64,000 nucleotides of DNA from Erwinia sp. 198 (GCF_003937915.1 NZ_RHUM01000002.1:1-64000); one strand, 5' to 3'; counted from the stretch's first letter, positions 1 through 8,633 are shown. Program-made: numbers and translations. Notes: generated by a model from the letters alone, not told the origin.

Positions 1-500
1 TGTATATCGCTTTTAGTGGCAAAGGTCTCCATACGCTCATTCAGCACCTGTAGATCGCTTTTGGTGGCGAAGGTGTCGGCGCGTTCAGTCAGCACCTGAA
101 GATCGCTTTTGGTAGCGAAGGTGTCGGCGCGTTCAGTCAGCACCTGAAGATCGCTTTTGGTGGCGAAGGTGTCAGCGCGTTCAGTCAGCACCTGTAGATC
201 GCTTTTGGTAGCGAAGGTGTCGGCGCGTTCAGTCAGCACCTGAAGATCGCTTTTGGTAGCGAAGGTATCGGCGCGTTCAGTCAGCACCTGAAGATCGCTT
301 TTGACAGCGTGTATTTCGGCTCGCGTAGCCAGCTCGCGAATATCGCTCTTGGTGGCGAAGGTGTCAGCGCGCGAAGCCAGCGCGTTGAAATCGTTTTTAG
401 TAACGAAAGTTTCGGCCCGCTCGGTTAATATTGCTAAATTGAGCTTTATCTGATGCGTATCCTGTTCCAGCCGGTCAAAACGGTTAACCTGCCTGCTCAT
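1..500 (-). CDS. Coiled-coil repeat protein, partial (C-terminal end lies outside the window)
   Basis: The reading frame is open on the minus strand from the ATG at 498-500 to the window edge. After about 20 unique residues it becomes a tandem array of 16-residue units of the form KSDLQVLTERADTFAT, so it is charged, heptad-like and probably an elongated coiled coil. The last units are almost identical in DNA; those near the N-terminus are diverged. The chosen ATG has a strong GGAGG about 7 bases upstream. An in-frame ATG at 594-596 also has an AAAGGAG site, but the 32 extra codons include several rare ones (AGG, GGA, CGA), so I prefer 500. I do not recognise a family. Bdr-like or phage XhlA-like membrane-anchored coiled coils are possible, which the missing C-terminus would decide. 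Confidence 0.7.
   Translation of the reverse strand, partial: MSRQVNRFDRLEQDTHQIKLNLAILTERAETFVTKNDFNALASRADTFATKSDIRELATRAEIHAVKSDLQVLTERADTFATKSDLQVLTERADTFATKSDLQVLTERADTFATKSDLQVLTERADTFATKSDLQVLTERADTFATKSDLQVLNERMETFATKSDI
5..436. repeat. 48-bp tandem repeat array within the coiled-coil gene
   Basis: Units begin at 5, 53, 101, 149, 197, 245, 293, 341 and 389, giving an exact 48-bp period or 16 codons. Units from about 53 to 300 differ by only a few bases, while those at 341 and 389 are diverged. Gain or loss of units would keep the reading frame. The array may continue past the left edge. Confidence 0.95.
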
Positions 501-895
501 CGGCTCTCCTCCCTGTGGTTTCGCCCTTGCGCGCGCTCGTTTTTCCTTTGCGGACACGAGCGGCGATTTCCTTAACGCAACGCGATCGTAAAACATAGCA
601 GAACTCCTTTCTCTGGCCCGCCGCTATATTATTGCGGCGTGATGAGAATAAAAAAGGAATTTACTGCTGCTGAGGAGTTTAACACTGGATATTTGAGACG
701 GCTTCAGCTTTTTGCAATGCAATCATGAAATTTACATTTTTTTCTGAAGCGGATTCATATTAATGCCCGAATGCCCGAATGCCCGAATGCCCGAATGCCC
801 GAATGCCCGAATGCCCGAATACAAGGATGCTCCGAACAGAAAATAACGGGCAGTCGGTATTAATGCTGCCCGTCTTATAACGCTAACCCGTTAAT
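501..895. other. Intergenic region: leader of the coiled-coil gene and 8-bp microsatellite
   Basis: This stretch lies between the stop of the GMC dehydrogenase and the start of the coiled-coil gene, both on the minus strand. It holds the second possible start at 594-596, a small hairpin at 619-639 (6-bp GC arms around an AT loop) just upstream of that start, an AT-rich part around 640-760 that should contain the promoter, and the 8-bp repeat at 762-820. I see no further gene. Confidence 0.6.
762..820. repeat. 8-bp microsatellite, unit AATGCCCG, seven copies plus three bases
   Basis: Seven perfect copies of AATGCCCG run from 762 to 817 and are followed by AAT. The array is intergenic, about 260 bp upstream of the preferred start of the coiled-coil gene and about 75 bp beyond the stop of the GMC dehydrogenase. 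Perfect short repeats of this kind commonly change length by slippage. Confidence 0.95.
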
Positions 896-2530
896 TTAAA
901 CCTTAACGGTATTGAGCAAATAATCAGCCAGGCGCAAACTCAGCGCGGCGCCGGTTAGCGTCGGATTCATGCACGAGGCAGAAGGCATTACGCTGGTTCC
1001 GGCGATAAACAGGTTAGGGTGGTCATGGCTCTGGCACTGGTTGTTGACGACAGAGTTTACGGGGTTGTCGCCCATAATTGTGGTGCCCATAATATGCTGT
1101 CTATCCTGATAACCCGTATCAATTTTTGATATATCAGCATTTAGCAGCCGGGCGAACTTATCAAAGTCCTTCAGGCCCTGCTCTTTTCCTGCGTGCCAGT
1201 AGTCGGTGACGCTGTAATATATTTCTGGTACGGGTATCCCTATTGCATCCTTTTTAGTTTTGCTGGGGACGATACGATTTTCCGCCAGCGGCAGCGTCTC
1301 AAAGTCGATAGCGAAATTAAGCGAGCGTGCCGACATCCTTTTTAATTCCTCATCCAGCTTTGAGCCAAGCACGCCTTTCTTAATCAGCGAGGCCGCATAG
1401 TCTGCCGTTGGCACCGTATTACGCACCTTTATTTTATAGCTGGGGAAATCTTTGCGGAAATCGCCATCGCGACTATTGAGATAAACCAGCAGTTCCGTTG
1501 GGCCCTGGCCCGGCCAGACATCCTCATTCATCATCAGGTTCATGCTGATGCCGGTGTGGCCCATCAGATTGCGACCCACCTGATCGGAGCTATTGGCAAT
1601 GCCGTGCGGATAGCGTTCGGAAGCGGACATAAGCAGCAGCTTGGGCGACTCAATCCCGTAGGCTGCCAGCACAAAGTAGTTAGCGGTCAGATGATGGTTG
1701 CTGCCATCGGGACGGCGATACCAGATACCGCTGATGTTACCTTGCTCATCGGCTTCTATTTTATACACGACTGAGTTATCCAGCAGCTTTGCGCCGTGAC
1801 GCTCTGCTTCATCAATATGCATTGAGCCGTCATATTTCGCAGCGATGGGGCAAACCGGATTGCAGTTATTGTTGCCCGCGCAGGCCGGGCGCTGACCATA
1901 AGGCCGGGTGGCGCGACCGTTCGGCTCCATCACCGGATGATAGCCACCTTTGCCCAGCAGGACGGAAAGCCGTTTAAAAAGATAGCTTGGCTCCAGCCCC
2001 TTCATTGGAAAAGGCGTGGAGCGCGGCGGCCAGGCTTCGCCGCCGTGTCCGCTCTCATCCTGACCGTCCATGCCCGACACGCCCAGCTCCCGTTCGGCCT
2101 CGCCATACCAGGGTTCCAGATCCTGATAGGCGACAGGCCAGTCGCGGCCGCGGCCATACAGGCTTTGCAGTTTGAAATCGTTCGGGATCATGCGCCACAG
2201 CGCGGAGCCAAAATGCCAGGTGGTGCCGCCAACAACGCGCAGGTATTTGGTCGGGTATTTTACCGGGCCGGCCTGCTGTAGGTAGTCACCATAGGTTGAA
2301 GGGACGTGGGGCAAATCGGGATAGGGTGAACCCACGCCCTGGAGTTTCATATTGGTCAGGGACATTTTAAAGGGCGAATTGCGAAAGCGCTCGACGATCT
2401 CCTGACGCTTAACGCGCGGGCCGGCTTCGACGATAATCACCGATTTTCCCGCCTTTGCCAGCCGGGTCGCAACCAGGCCGCCCATGACGCCGGAGCCAAT
2501 GACGATCACATCGGCATCGATATTTTTCAT
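896..2530 (-). CDS. GMC-family FAD dehydrogenase, large subunit of a membrane-bound sugar/sugar-acid dehydrogenase
   Basis: This 544-residue flavoprotein opens with the FAD-binding motif GSGVMGG (about residues 12-18) followed by VEAG. Near the C-terminus it has the NPTLTGAALSLRLADYLL block typical of gluconate 2-dehydrogenase and 2-ketogluconate dehydrogenase large subunits, and a conserved His in QHIMGTT. It lacks its own signal peptide, as usual for this class, whose large subunit is exported with the Tat-targeted small subunit. It is the last gene of the operon; its ATG overlaps the stop of the small subunit by 4 bp. Electrons should pass from FAD to the triheme cytochrome encoded upstream and then to ubiquinone. 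The substrate cannot be read from sequence. Gluconate-type acids, sorbitol or a tetrose are all possible. Confidence 0.9.
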   Translation of the reverse strand: MKNIDADVIVIGSGVMGGLVATRLAKAGKSVIIVEAGPRVKRQEIVERFRNSPFKMSLTNMKLQGVGSPYPDLPHVPSTYGDYLQQAGPVKYPTKYLRVVGGTTWHFGSALWRMIPNDFKLQSLYGRGRDWPVAYQDLEPWYGEAERELGVSGMDGQDESGHGGEAWPPRSTPFPMKGLEPSYLFKRLSVLLGKGGYHPVMEPNGRATRPYGQRPACAGNNNCNPVCPIAAKYDGSMHIDEAERHGAKLLDNSVVYKIEADEQGNISGIWYRRPDGSNHHLTANYFVLAAYGIESPKLLLMSASERYPHGIANSSDQVGRNLMGHTGISMNLMMNEDVWPGQGPTELLVYLNSRDGDFRKDFPSYKIKVRNTVPTADYAASLIKKGVLGSKLDEELKRMSARSLNFAIDFETLPLAENRIVPSKTKKDAIGIPVPEIYYSVTDYWHAGKEQGLKDFDKFARLLNADISKIDTGYQDRQHIMGTTIMGDNPVNSVVNNQCQSHDHPNLFIAGTSVMPSASCMNPTLTGAALSLRLADYLLNTVKV

Positions 2531-3045
2531 TGCTGACCTTCCATTTTAACCATTTCGGGATGGCGACCCCAGGAATTTGGGCCGCTGCCATAGGTCGGCA
2601 CCACCAGAATGCCCCGCGTTGGCTGATACATCATGGCGTCGGCGTAGGCGATAAGTTCGCTTTTCGCGCCTTCGCCGACCACGCCGGTGTACCAGCTGCC
2701 AATAATCAGCGAGGCGGTGCGGAAAAGCGGCGTATCGCTGGCAGTGGCCTGCAAAAAGTCATCGACGTGAGCAAAGCGCCGTTCGGCCAGATAATCCGCC
2801 AGCGCAACGAAGCGGGACGGAAAATCCGCATAGTGACGGCCCAACGCGGCAAAATAACGCTGGCTGAGAATGGCGCTGACCGGGCGGCTGACCAGAAAAG
2901 TGGACAGTGCGTTAAAATCGGCAGCGGCAGCGGCAGCAGGCCGCGCGGCAAGCTGTCGGGGAAAGATGGCGGCGCAGCAGGCGCCGAGAGAAAGCGCAGC
3001 CATGCCTTTCAGCAATCGGCGGCGGGTGGGATTAGTGGGCTGCAT
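2527..3045 (-). CDS. Small (gamma) Tat-targeted subunit of the membrane-bound FAD dehydrogenase
   Basis: The product has 172 residues and belongs to the sugar/sorbitol dehydrogenase small-subunit type that accompanies GMC flavoproteins. Residues 7-14 (TRRRLLKG) followed by a hydrophobic stretch and an Ala-rich region form a Tat signal, which fits co-export with the folded flavoprotein. I chose the ATG at 3043-3045 rather than upstream codons because CAGGAGG lies just before it and it puts the twin arginines near the N-terminus. It overlaps the cytochrome gene by 14 bp and the flavoprotein gene by 4 bp, so the three are translationally coupled. Confidence 0.88.
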   Translation of the reverse strand: MQPTNPTRRRLLKGMAALSLGACCAAIFPRQLAARPAAAAAADFNALSTFLVSRPVSAILSQRYFAALGRHYADFPSRFVALADYLAERRFAHVDDFLQATASDTPLFRTASLIIGSWYTGVVGEGAKSELIAYADAMMYQPTRGILVVPTYGSGPNSWGRHPEMVKMEGQQ

Positions 3046-4417
3046 GGCGCCTCCTGTTTCGACGACGTAATACAAGGCCCGCGACGATAAGTACCACCAC
3101 AAGCAGTAGCCCCAGCAGCGCGGCGGGACGGGTTAATTTGACCAGCAAAGGCGTATCGCCACCTTCACGCAGCTGCTTCACCTGTTCAGGCGTAACGACT
3201 ACCGTCGGATTACCGAAGTTTTTCAGCACGTAGTTGCTGACGTCGGCAATCTGCCGATCGCTGAGGCGATTGGTAAAGTCGGCGTCAGGGCCGAAAGCGG
3301 GCATAGCGATATCATCCCGCCGAACGCCAAACAGGATGGCGGAAACCAGATTATCGGGCTGAGGCGCGCCGGTGGCCGTGTTGTGAAACAGGGAAGGGTA
3401 GCGATCGTTACCCTGACCCTGGGCCTGATGACAGTTGGCACAGCTGCCGCTGAAAACCTGCCAGCCGGCATCACTTTGCCCGCTCTGGCCGCGCAGCCGC
3501 TGTTCGGCATCCGAAGCCTGACCATAGCTGTCGCGCGCGCGGCCGGTGCCGCTGTTGACCGCCGGAACCTGGCGCAACCAGGCGGTAATCGCCTGGATGT
3601 CCCCATCGCTAAGATGCGCCAGACCGTGCTCAACCGCTTCCGCCATTGGCCCGGCGGCCTGGGCTTTGGCGATATGGCCGGTTTTCAGGTAGCGCGCCAG
3701 CTCGTCGTGGCTCCAGCTGCCGATGCCGGACTGCGCATCAGGCGTGATATTGGGCGCATACCAGCTACCCAGGCTGCTGCCGGAAAAGGCGCGATCGTTG
3801 TCCTGCGCCAGCAAAAAATTACGCGGCGTATGGCAGGTATCGCAGTGGGCCAGCGCGTTGACCAGATAGTCGCCGCGATTGATCTCCGGCGACTTATCCG
3901 GCTGCGGCACAAAGCGTTGGTTCTCCGCAAACAGCCAGTTCCAGACCAGCATTGACGCGCGGATGCTGAAGGGAAAAGGCAGGTGCGTCTGCGGCGCGGC
4001 GCGATCTACCGGCGCAACGCCGTGCATAAAATAGTGATACAGCGCGTGGATATCCTCGTCGCTGATTTTGTTGTAGGCGGTATAAGGCATAGCGGGATAG
4101 AGATGGCGCCCCTGTTTATCGATGCCTTCACGCACTGCCCGCGCAAACTCCGCCTCGCTGTATTCGCCGATGCCGTAACGGGTTGAAGGCGTAATATTAC
4201 TGGCATAGATATCACCCAGCGGTGAGTGGATCGCATAGCCACCCGCCATCGGCGCGCCCTGCTGCGGTGACGTATGGCAGGCGCCGCAGTCGGCGGCCAG
4301 CGCAAGATATTTTCCCTTAGCGATAAGATCATGATCACCCGAAGGCTGCACGGCGGCAGACGTTATCCCGGTGAAAAGGATCAGGCTCATCGCCAAAGGC
4401 AGACTTAATCGTCTCAC
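3032..4417 (-). CDS. Triheme cytochrome c subunit of the membrane-bound dehydrogenase
   Basis: The 461-residue product has a Sec signal peptide (residues 1-21, ending TSAA), three c-type haem sites CGACH (44-48), CDTCH (192-196) and CANCH (326-330), and a C-terminal membrane anchor followed by an Arg-rich tail. This is the standard electron-accepting subunit of gluconate and alcohol dehydrogenase complexes. I chose the GTG at 4415-4417 because AGGAG precedes it by 8 bases and it gives a normal signal peptide. An upstream ATG at 4477 would add 20 residues without such support. It is followed by the small and FAD subunits in overlapping order. Confidence 0.9.
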   Translation of the reverse strand: MRRLSLPLAMSLILFTGITSAAVQPSGDHDLIAKGKYLALAADCGACHTSPQQGAPMAGGYAIHSPLGDIYASNITPSTRYGIGEYSEAEFARAVREGIDKQGRHLYPAMPYTAYNKISDEDIHALYHYFMHGVAPVDRAAPQTHLPFPFSIRASMLVWNWLFAENQRFVPQPDKSPEINRGDYLVNALAHCDTCHTPRNFLLAQDNDRAFSGSSLGSWYAPNITPDAQSGIGSWSHDELARYLKTGHIAKAQAAGPMAEAVEHGLAHLSDGDIQAITAWLRQVPAVNSGTGRARDSYGQASDAEQRLRGQSGQSDAGWQVFSGSCANCHQAQGQGNDRYPSLFHNTATGAPQPDNLVSAILFGVRRDDIAMPAFGPDADFTNRLSDRQIADVSNYVLKNFGNPTVVVTPEQVKQLREGGDTPLLVKLTRPAALLGLLLVVVLIVAGLVLRRRNRRRHAAH

Positions 4418-4516
4418 CTGACATGCTCCTGTAAAAGAAAAATGCTGCCGCCCTGTAGCCGGGCGGTTCGTCATCATGGACAGGGCAAACGGCCGCGCCG
4501 CGTGCCCTCAATCGGG

Positions 4517-5224
4517 TTAAAGCAGCTCGTAATCGTTAAAGGTCAGCGGCGTTTCTCCGCCGTTGGTCAGCTCTATCTGGCCCGGCTGGGTCAGCATGGC
4601 GTCGCCGCGATGCAGCCAGACCTCTTTATTGTGGTTAGGCTGACCGGGCACCGACTCCAGCAGGCGGCCTTCGGTAAAAAAGACGCGGACGCCCGGCCCG
4701 TGTTGGCTATAGAGCGTGGTGCTTTCGCCCGGTTGCAGAGTGACTTTCCAGCCCTTGACCGTTTTTTTATCCAGCACCTGCTGGAATTCGGGCAGCTCAG
4801 GCCGGGTCGCGCCGCCAAAGTTTTGCGGGCCGTTCTGTTTAATCTCAAAAGCCACCTGATGGTTCAGCGTGGTGCCGGTGTTAGTCACCTTATCGGTATC
4901 GGATTTGCCCTGATGCGCGCCGAACTTCACATTGCCGGTTTTCATCTCGGTATCTTTAGCCGGCTCGTTGGGATAGGAAATATGCACCAGGCTGCCGTTG
5001 ATATGGGTGTTCACATAATCCAGGTGCTGTTCATGAAACAGCGTGGACTGGCCGGGGCGGATCATGACGCGCATCACGGTGACGTACTGATTTTCCAGGA
5101 TCACGTGATGCAGCGGCTCCAGATCGGTGGCGACCACTTTTTCCGCGGCGTGTCCGGCTGGTACCGTCAGGGCGAACAGGCCCGTAGCGCACAGGGCGGA
5201 AAGGAAGGGATGTCTGCGTTTCAT
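4517..5224 (-). CDS. Secreted cupin-fold protein of unknown role in the dehydrogenase operon
   Basis: The 235-residue protein starts with a Sec signal peptide cleaved after about residue 26 (GHAA). The rest looks like two cupin-like halves: one around FHEQHLDYVNTHI, with potential metal-binding His and Glu, and one around LYSQHGPGVRVFF. A clear AGGAGAG site precedes the ATG. It sits between the lactonase and cytochrome genes in one minus-strand run. Sugar isomerase, lactonase helper or substrate-binding roles are guesses. I cannot assign a reaction. Confidence 0.75.
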   Translation of the reverse strand: MKRRHPFLSALCATGLFALTVPAGHAAEKVVATDLEPLHHVILENQYVTVMRVMIRPGQSTLFHEQHLDYVNTHINGSLVHISYPNEPAKDTEMKTGNVKFGAHQGKSDTDKVTNTGTTLNHQVAFEIKQNGPQNFGGATRPELPEFQQVLDKKTVKGWKVTLQPGESTTLYSQHGPGVRVFFTEGRLLESVPGQPNHNKEVWLHRGDAMLTQPGQIELTNGGETPLTFNDYELL

Positions 5225-5273
5225 ACTCTCTCCTGTTATGACTGCTGTTCAGGCCCGTCCGGGCCCGTAGTAA

Positions 5274-6419
5274 TTACTCTTCGACCAGCGATACCCAGTT
5301 GGCGCCTTTACCCGTGGCATAACGGCCATTCAGCGTCAGCGCGCCAGAGGTCGGATCGATAGAGTAGAGCGAAAGCTGGGTCGATTTTTGTCCGGACTCG
5401 ATCAGAAAGCGCCCGCTGCTGTCGATAGTGAAGCCGCGCGGCTGCTGCTCGGTTTTAATGCTGGTGAGGTAAGTCAGATGCCCGTCATGAGGATCGACGG
5501 CAAAAGAGGAAAGGGTGCTGCTGGTCCGCTCGGTTGAATAAAGAAAGCGACCGTCCGGCGTGATATGGATATCCGCCTGCCAGATGCGTGGCTTATGCGA
5601 GGGCGGCAAATCGTCGTCACCCGTTAGCGGTCGCGCTTCGCCGCGCTGCATATCCTCTTTGGGCGAGACGGAATTTACCGTCGCGACCTGCGTCGTGGTG
5701 CCGTCGGCGTTCAGCGTCAGCTGGCTGATATTGCCCGCCATTTCGGTCAGCACGTAGAGGCTGCGCTTGCCCTGTTTATCCACGTTGGGCGCAACGACAA
5801 AATGCCTTGGGCCGGTCGCCGCCTCGCTCTGAATATTGACGAAGGGCGGATCGTTGGGCGTTACCTTGCCGCTGGCAGCGTCAAAGCGGTATTGCAACAG
5901 CTGATCGGCCCCCAGCAGCGTGACGAACAGGAAATGGTTGCTGGGATCGACCTGAATGGCATGCGCGCGCTTGCCGGTATGCACGACCTGTACCGGCTGC
6001 GCCTCCACCTGACCGTTGCTGTCTATACGATTAATACTGAACAAATCGCCGCCGTAAGAGGCGCTCAGCAAAAAGCGCCCCTGCTTATCCAGCGAAATAT
6101 AGGCCATGCTCTCCGGCAGCGGCGACTGACTGGCCTTAACCAGCTGACCATCGGGCTGGATATGATAAGCCACCACGCTGTAAGGCTTGCTGCGTACCGA
6201 GACATAAAGCATTTTCTTATCGGGTGAGACAACGGAAGACATCGCCTTTGCGCCCGCCGGAAAGCTGCCGATCGGTACCAGCGCTTTTTTGGTTTTATCC
6301 AGCTGATAGCCGGTAACGGTGCCGCTTTCGGCATTGGAGACATACACCAGGCTCTGCGCCTGAGCCGCGCCCGTCAGTGCCGCCAGGGAAAGCAGCACGC
6401 CCGCGTAAATTTTTTTCAT
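5274..6419 (-). CDS. Exported lactonase-family beta-propeller (6-phosphogluconolactonase YbhE-like fold)
   Basis: The 381-residue product has a Sec signal peptide (MKKIYAGVLLSLAALTGAAQA, cut near residue 21). It then has repeated blades with YVSN and FLFVT/FLYSTERTSS-type strands, matching the seven-bladed lactonase family of E. coli Pgl (YbhE). Unlike Pgl it is exported, so its substrate should be an unphosphorylated lactone in the periplasm, as made by the neighbouring membrane dehydrogenase. It lies between the decarboxylase (27 bp upstream) and the cupin (49 bp downstream). Some exported members of the fold have no proven enzymatic role, so the activity is an inference from context. Confidence 0.82.
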   Translation of the reverse strand: MKKIYAGVLLSLAALTGAAQAQSLVYVSNAESGTVTGYQLDKTKKALVPIGSFPAGAKAMSSVVSPDKKMLYVSVRSKPYSVVAYHIQPDGQLVKASQSPLPESMAYISLDKQGRFLLSASYGGDLFSINRIDSNGQVEAQPVQVVHTGKRAHAIQVDPSNHFLFVTLLGADQLLQYRFDAASGKVTPNDPPFVNIQSEAATGPRHFVVAPNVDKQGKRSLYVLTEMAGNISQLTLNADGTTTQVATVNSVSPKEDMQRGEARPLTGDDDLPPSHKPRIWQADIHITPDGRFLYSTERTSSTLSSFAVDPHDGHLTYLTSIKTEQQPRGFTIDSSGRFLIESGQKSTQLSLYSIDPTSGALTLNGRYATGKGANWVSLVEE

Positions 6420-6446
6420 TATTATTTCCTTGTAGGGTAAAAAGCC

Positions 6447-7085
6447 TTACCAGCGCGTGGCGAAAACTTCGCACAGTTCCGCGACGTCGTTATCGCCGAG
6501 TGGCTGTGGTTTAACCGCTGCCTGCCGCCACAGGCGGGCGGTTTCTTCCAGCTCTTCCAGCGCGAAACAGGCGGAGAGCACCGAACGGCCCCAGACGACC
6601 GGGCCAAGCCGTTCCAGCATCACGCCACGCACTTCGCAGGCAAGTTGCGCCACCTGTTCCGCCACCTGCGGCGCGCCGGGACGGCAGTAGCGGATCAGCG
6701 GAATACGGCCAACCTTCATCACCTGGTAAGGCGTGATCGGGGGCAGAATGCTTTCCGACTGCCATACTCCTTCCAGCGTCAGCCCGACCAGGTTAGTGGA
6801 ATGCGTATGCACCACGCCCTGTACCTCCGGGCTACGGTCGTAAACCTGACGGTGCAGCAGCAGCGTTTTCGAGGGCTTCTCGCCCGACAGCCATTCCCCT
6901 TCACGGCTGACCTTAGCGATCTGCTGCGGTACCAGGCGGCCCAGACAGGCATCGGTAGGGGTGATCAGCCAGCCATCTTCCAGACGAGCGCTGATATTTC
7001 CTGCGGTGCCGACGGTATAGCCACGCTCGTAAAGGCTTCTGCCTGCCTGGCAGATCTCTTCGCGCAGCTGTTGTTCAGTAGTCAT
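6447..7085 (-). CDS. otnC: OtnC-like 3-oxo-tetronate 4-phosphate decarboxylase (class II aldolase fold) with altered active site
   Basis: The 212-residue protein resembles E. coli YgbL/OtnC along its length (GYTVGTAGNIS, TPTDACLG, GEWLSGEKPSK, VVHTHST, EELEETARLW). OtnC decarboxylates 3-oxo-tetronate 4-phosphate to dihydroxyacetone phosphate. Two metal His are kept (H93, H95). The family Glu after PSK is Thr74, and the third metal His of the usual NHGP motif is Leu160 (RLGPVV). Both changes are plain in the DNA. So it may be inactive, have a different chemistry, or use other ligands. I start at the ATG 7083-7085, which has GGAG upstream, and not at 7100. It begins 20 bp after the MFS gene stop. 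Confidence 0.85.
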   Translation of the reverse strand: MTTEQQLREEICQAGRSLYERGYTVGTAGNISARLEDGWLITPTDACLGRLVPQQIAKVSREGEWLSGEKPSKTLLLHRQVYDRSPEVQGVVHTHSTNLVGLTLEGVWQSESILPPITPYQVMKVGRIPLIRYCRPGAPQVAEQVAQLACEVRGVMLERLGPVVWGRSVLSACFALEELEETARLWRQAAVKPQPLGDNDVAELCEVFATRW

Positions 7086-7105
7086 TGCTTTTCTCCGCAT
7101 CCGGG

Positions 7106-8419
7106 TTAAATTTTGTGATCGGCCGCGATCGCTTTAGCGGCGGTTTCGTCTTGTTTGATCGCCAGCGGCTCCACTTTGCCCATGATGAACATAAAGTTAA
7201 GCGCGCCGAACAGGCAGATACCGCCAGCCACCAGCAGCGGCACCACGAAAGAGCCGTGGCTGAGGGTCAGCATTACGCCGGTAAAGGAGGCGGTAACGAT
7301 GCCGGCCAGATTGCCGGCAAAGTTTTGAATGCCGCCCAGGGTACCGACATAGCCCGCGCTGGGCGCGACGTCGGCGGGCAGGGTCCAGATATTGGCGGCG
7401 GTGAAGGCCAGGCCTGCGTAGGTCAGAGAAAACAGCGTCAGGATCAGCGGAATGCTGTTGGTGAAGGCGGCGAAGGCGATCACCGAAGAGAGCAGCATAC
7501 CGCCGATCAGGCAGGATTTACGGGCGGTGGTCAGCGAAAAGCCCCGACGATAGAGCCAGTCGGAAGTCAGGCCGCCCAGCAGGCTGCCGGGGATGCCCAT
7601 CAGCGCCGGGATCGCCCCCAGCGTGCCCAGCTCCTTCAGCGAAAAGCCGTGCGCCATGGTCAGGTAGGTCGGAAACCAGGTGACGAAGAAGTAGGTAGCA
7701 AAGTTCATGCAGAAGAAGCCGATCATCATTCCCCAGACGGTGCGGTAGCGGAACAGACCGGCGATATGCACTTTTTCGTTTTTCCCCAGCGTCTGTACGC
7801 TGCGGTCTGCCAGCAGGTTCTGGCGCTCCTGCTCCTTCAGGCCCTTCATCTCCTCGGGTTCTCGGTAGAAAACCAGCCAGACGGCTACCCAAATCAGACC
7901 CAGCGCGCCGGTGACGATAAACGAGGTCTCCCAGTCCCAGGTGCCGATCAGCCAGGCGACCAGCGGCAGGGCGATGGCGCTGCCCGCGCGCGGTCCGGCG
8001 TCAAAAATGCCGCTGGCGGTGGCGCGCTCCTTTTTGGCGAACCAGGAGTAAACCACCTTGGCGCAGCCCGGATAGCCGCCCGATTCGCCCAGGCCCAGCA
8101 TCAGGCGCGAGGCAAAAATTGAGGTAAAGCCGCGGCCAAAAGCGGTAAACACGGTAAACAGCGACCACCAGCCTACGGCGATAGCCAGCCCGGCGCGCGC
8201 GCCCAGGCGGTCAATCAGTCGGCCAGCCGGGATCTGCATCAGCGCATAGGTCCAGAAAAAAGCGCCGAGGATCAGCCCCATGCTGGTGTCGTCCAGCCCG
8301 AGATCCCTTTTAATATGTGGAGCGGCGATGGCTAAATTAATGCGATCTATGTAGTTGATGGCGATGGCGAAAAAGCAGAACGCGATCATCAGCCAGCGGA
8401 TCCGCGGGTATCTACGCAT
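7106..8419 (-). CDS. MFS transporter, anion:cation symporter (ACS) family, probable sugar-acid importer
   Basis: The 437-residue protein has about 12 membrane segments and ACS-family hallmarks: NYIDRINLAIAAP in the first segment, the loop motif around GRLIDRLGARAGL, and GLGESGGYPGCAK in helix 4. Relatives such as GudP, GarP and DgoT import aldarates and aldonates with protons. It is the first gene of the minus-strand operon, with RBS AAAGGAATTCACC before the ATG. Its promoter region holds two LacI-type operators (8523-8534 and 8555-8566), so it should be controlled by the divergent regulator. The position before the decarboxylase and lactonase fits uptake of an acid made in the periplasm. Confidence 0.88.
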   Translation of the reverse strand: MRRYPRIRWLMIAFCFFAIAINYIDRINLAIAAPHIKRDLGLDDTSMGLILGAFFWTYALMQIPAGRLIDRLGARAGLAIAVGWWSLFTVFTAFGRGFTSIFASRLMLGLGESGGYPGCAKVVYSWFAKKERATASGIFDAGPRAGSAIALPLVAWLIGTWDWETSFIVTGALGLIWVAVWLVFYREPEEMKGLKEQERQNLLADRSVQTLGKNEKVHIAGLFRYRTVWGMMIGFFCMNFATYFFVTWFPTYLTMAHGFSLKELGTLGAIPALMGIPGSLLGGLTSDWLYRRGFSLTTARKSCLIGGMLLSSVIAFAAFTNSIPLILTLFSLTYAGLAFTAANIWTLPADVAPSAGYVGTLGGIQNFAGNLAGIVTASFTGVMLTLSHGSFVVPLLVAGGICLFGALNFMFIMGKVEPLAIKQDETAAKAIAADHKI

Positions 8420-8522
8420 GGTGAATTCCTTTATGATTTCGGGGCCGTAATGAACGAGCGCGCCCGCCTGAATGTTATGGTTTGGTAAAGTTATTTCAGT
8501 ATTTGATACTATGATGTTAAAA

Positions 8523-8566
8523 GTAAGCGATTACAAAATTCAGTCAAGCAAAAAGTAAGCGCTTTC
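8523..8566. promoter_or_regulatory. Two LacI-type operators between the MFS operon and its regulator
   Basis: GTAAGCGATTAC at 8523-8534 and GTAAGCGCTTTC at 8555-8566 are 32 bp apart (about three helical turns). They match the central-CG palindromes bound by LacI-family proteins. The second is identical to the site at 11789-11800. They lie between the divergent starts at 8419 and 8634. Confidence 0.8.
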
Positions 8567-8633
8567 AAATAGAGATATTGGTTGTCTGTAAATTTTGTGG
8601 GCAACGTCACTAATTTCGCTCTGGAGTCTGAAG

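Noticed and set aside
1-500. CRISPR array
   Set aside because: The regular 48-bp repeats are contiguous and coding, with no spacers.
7085-8122. 345-codon plus-strand frame over the MFS gene
   Set aside because: Gln/Gly/Arg-rich shadow of the transporter coding strand.
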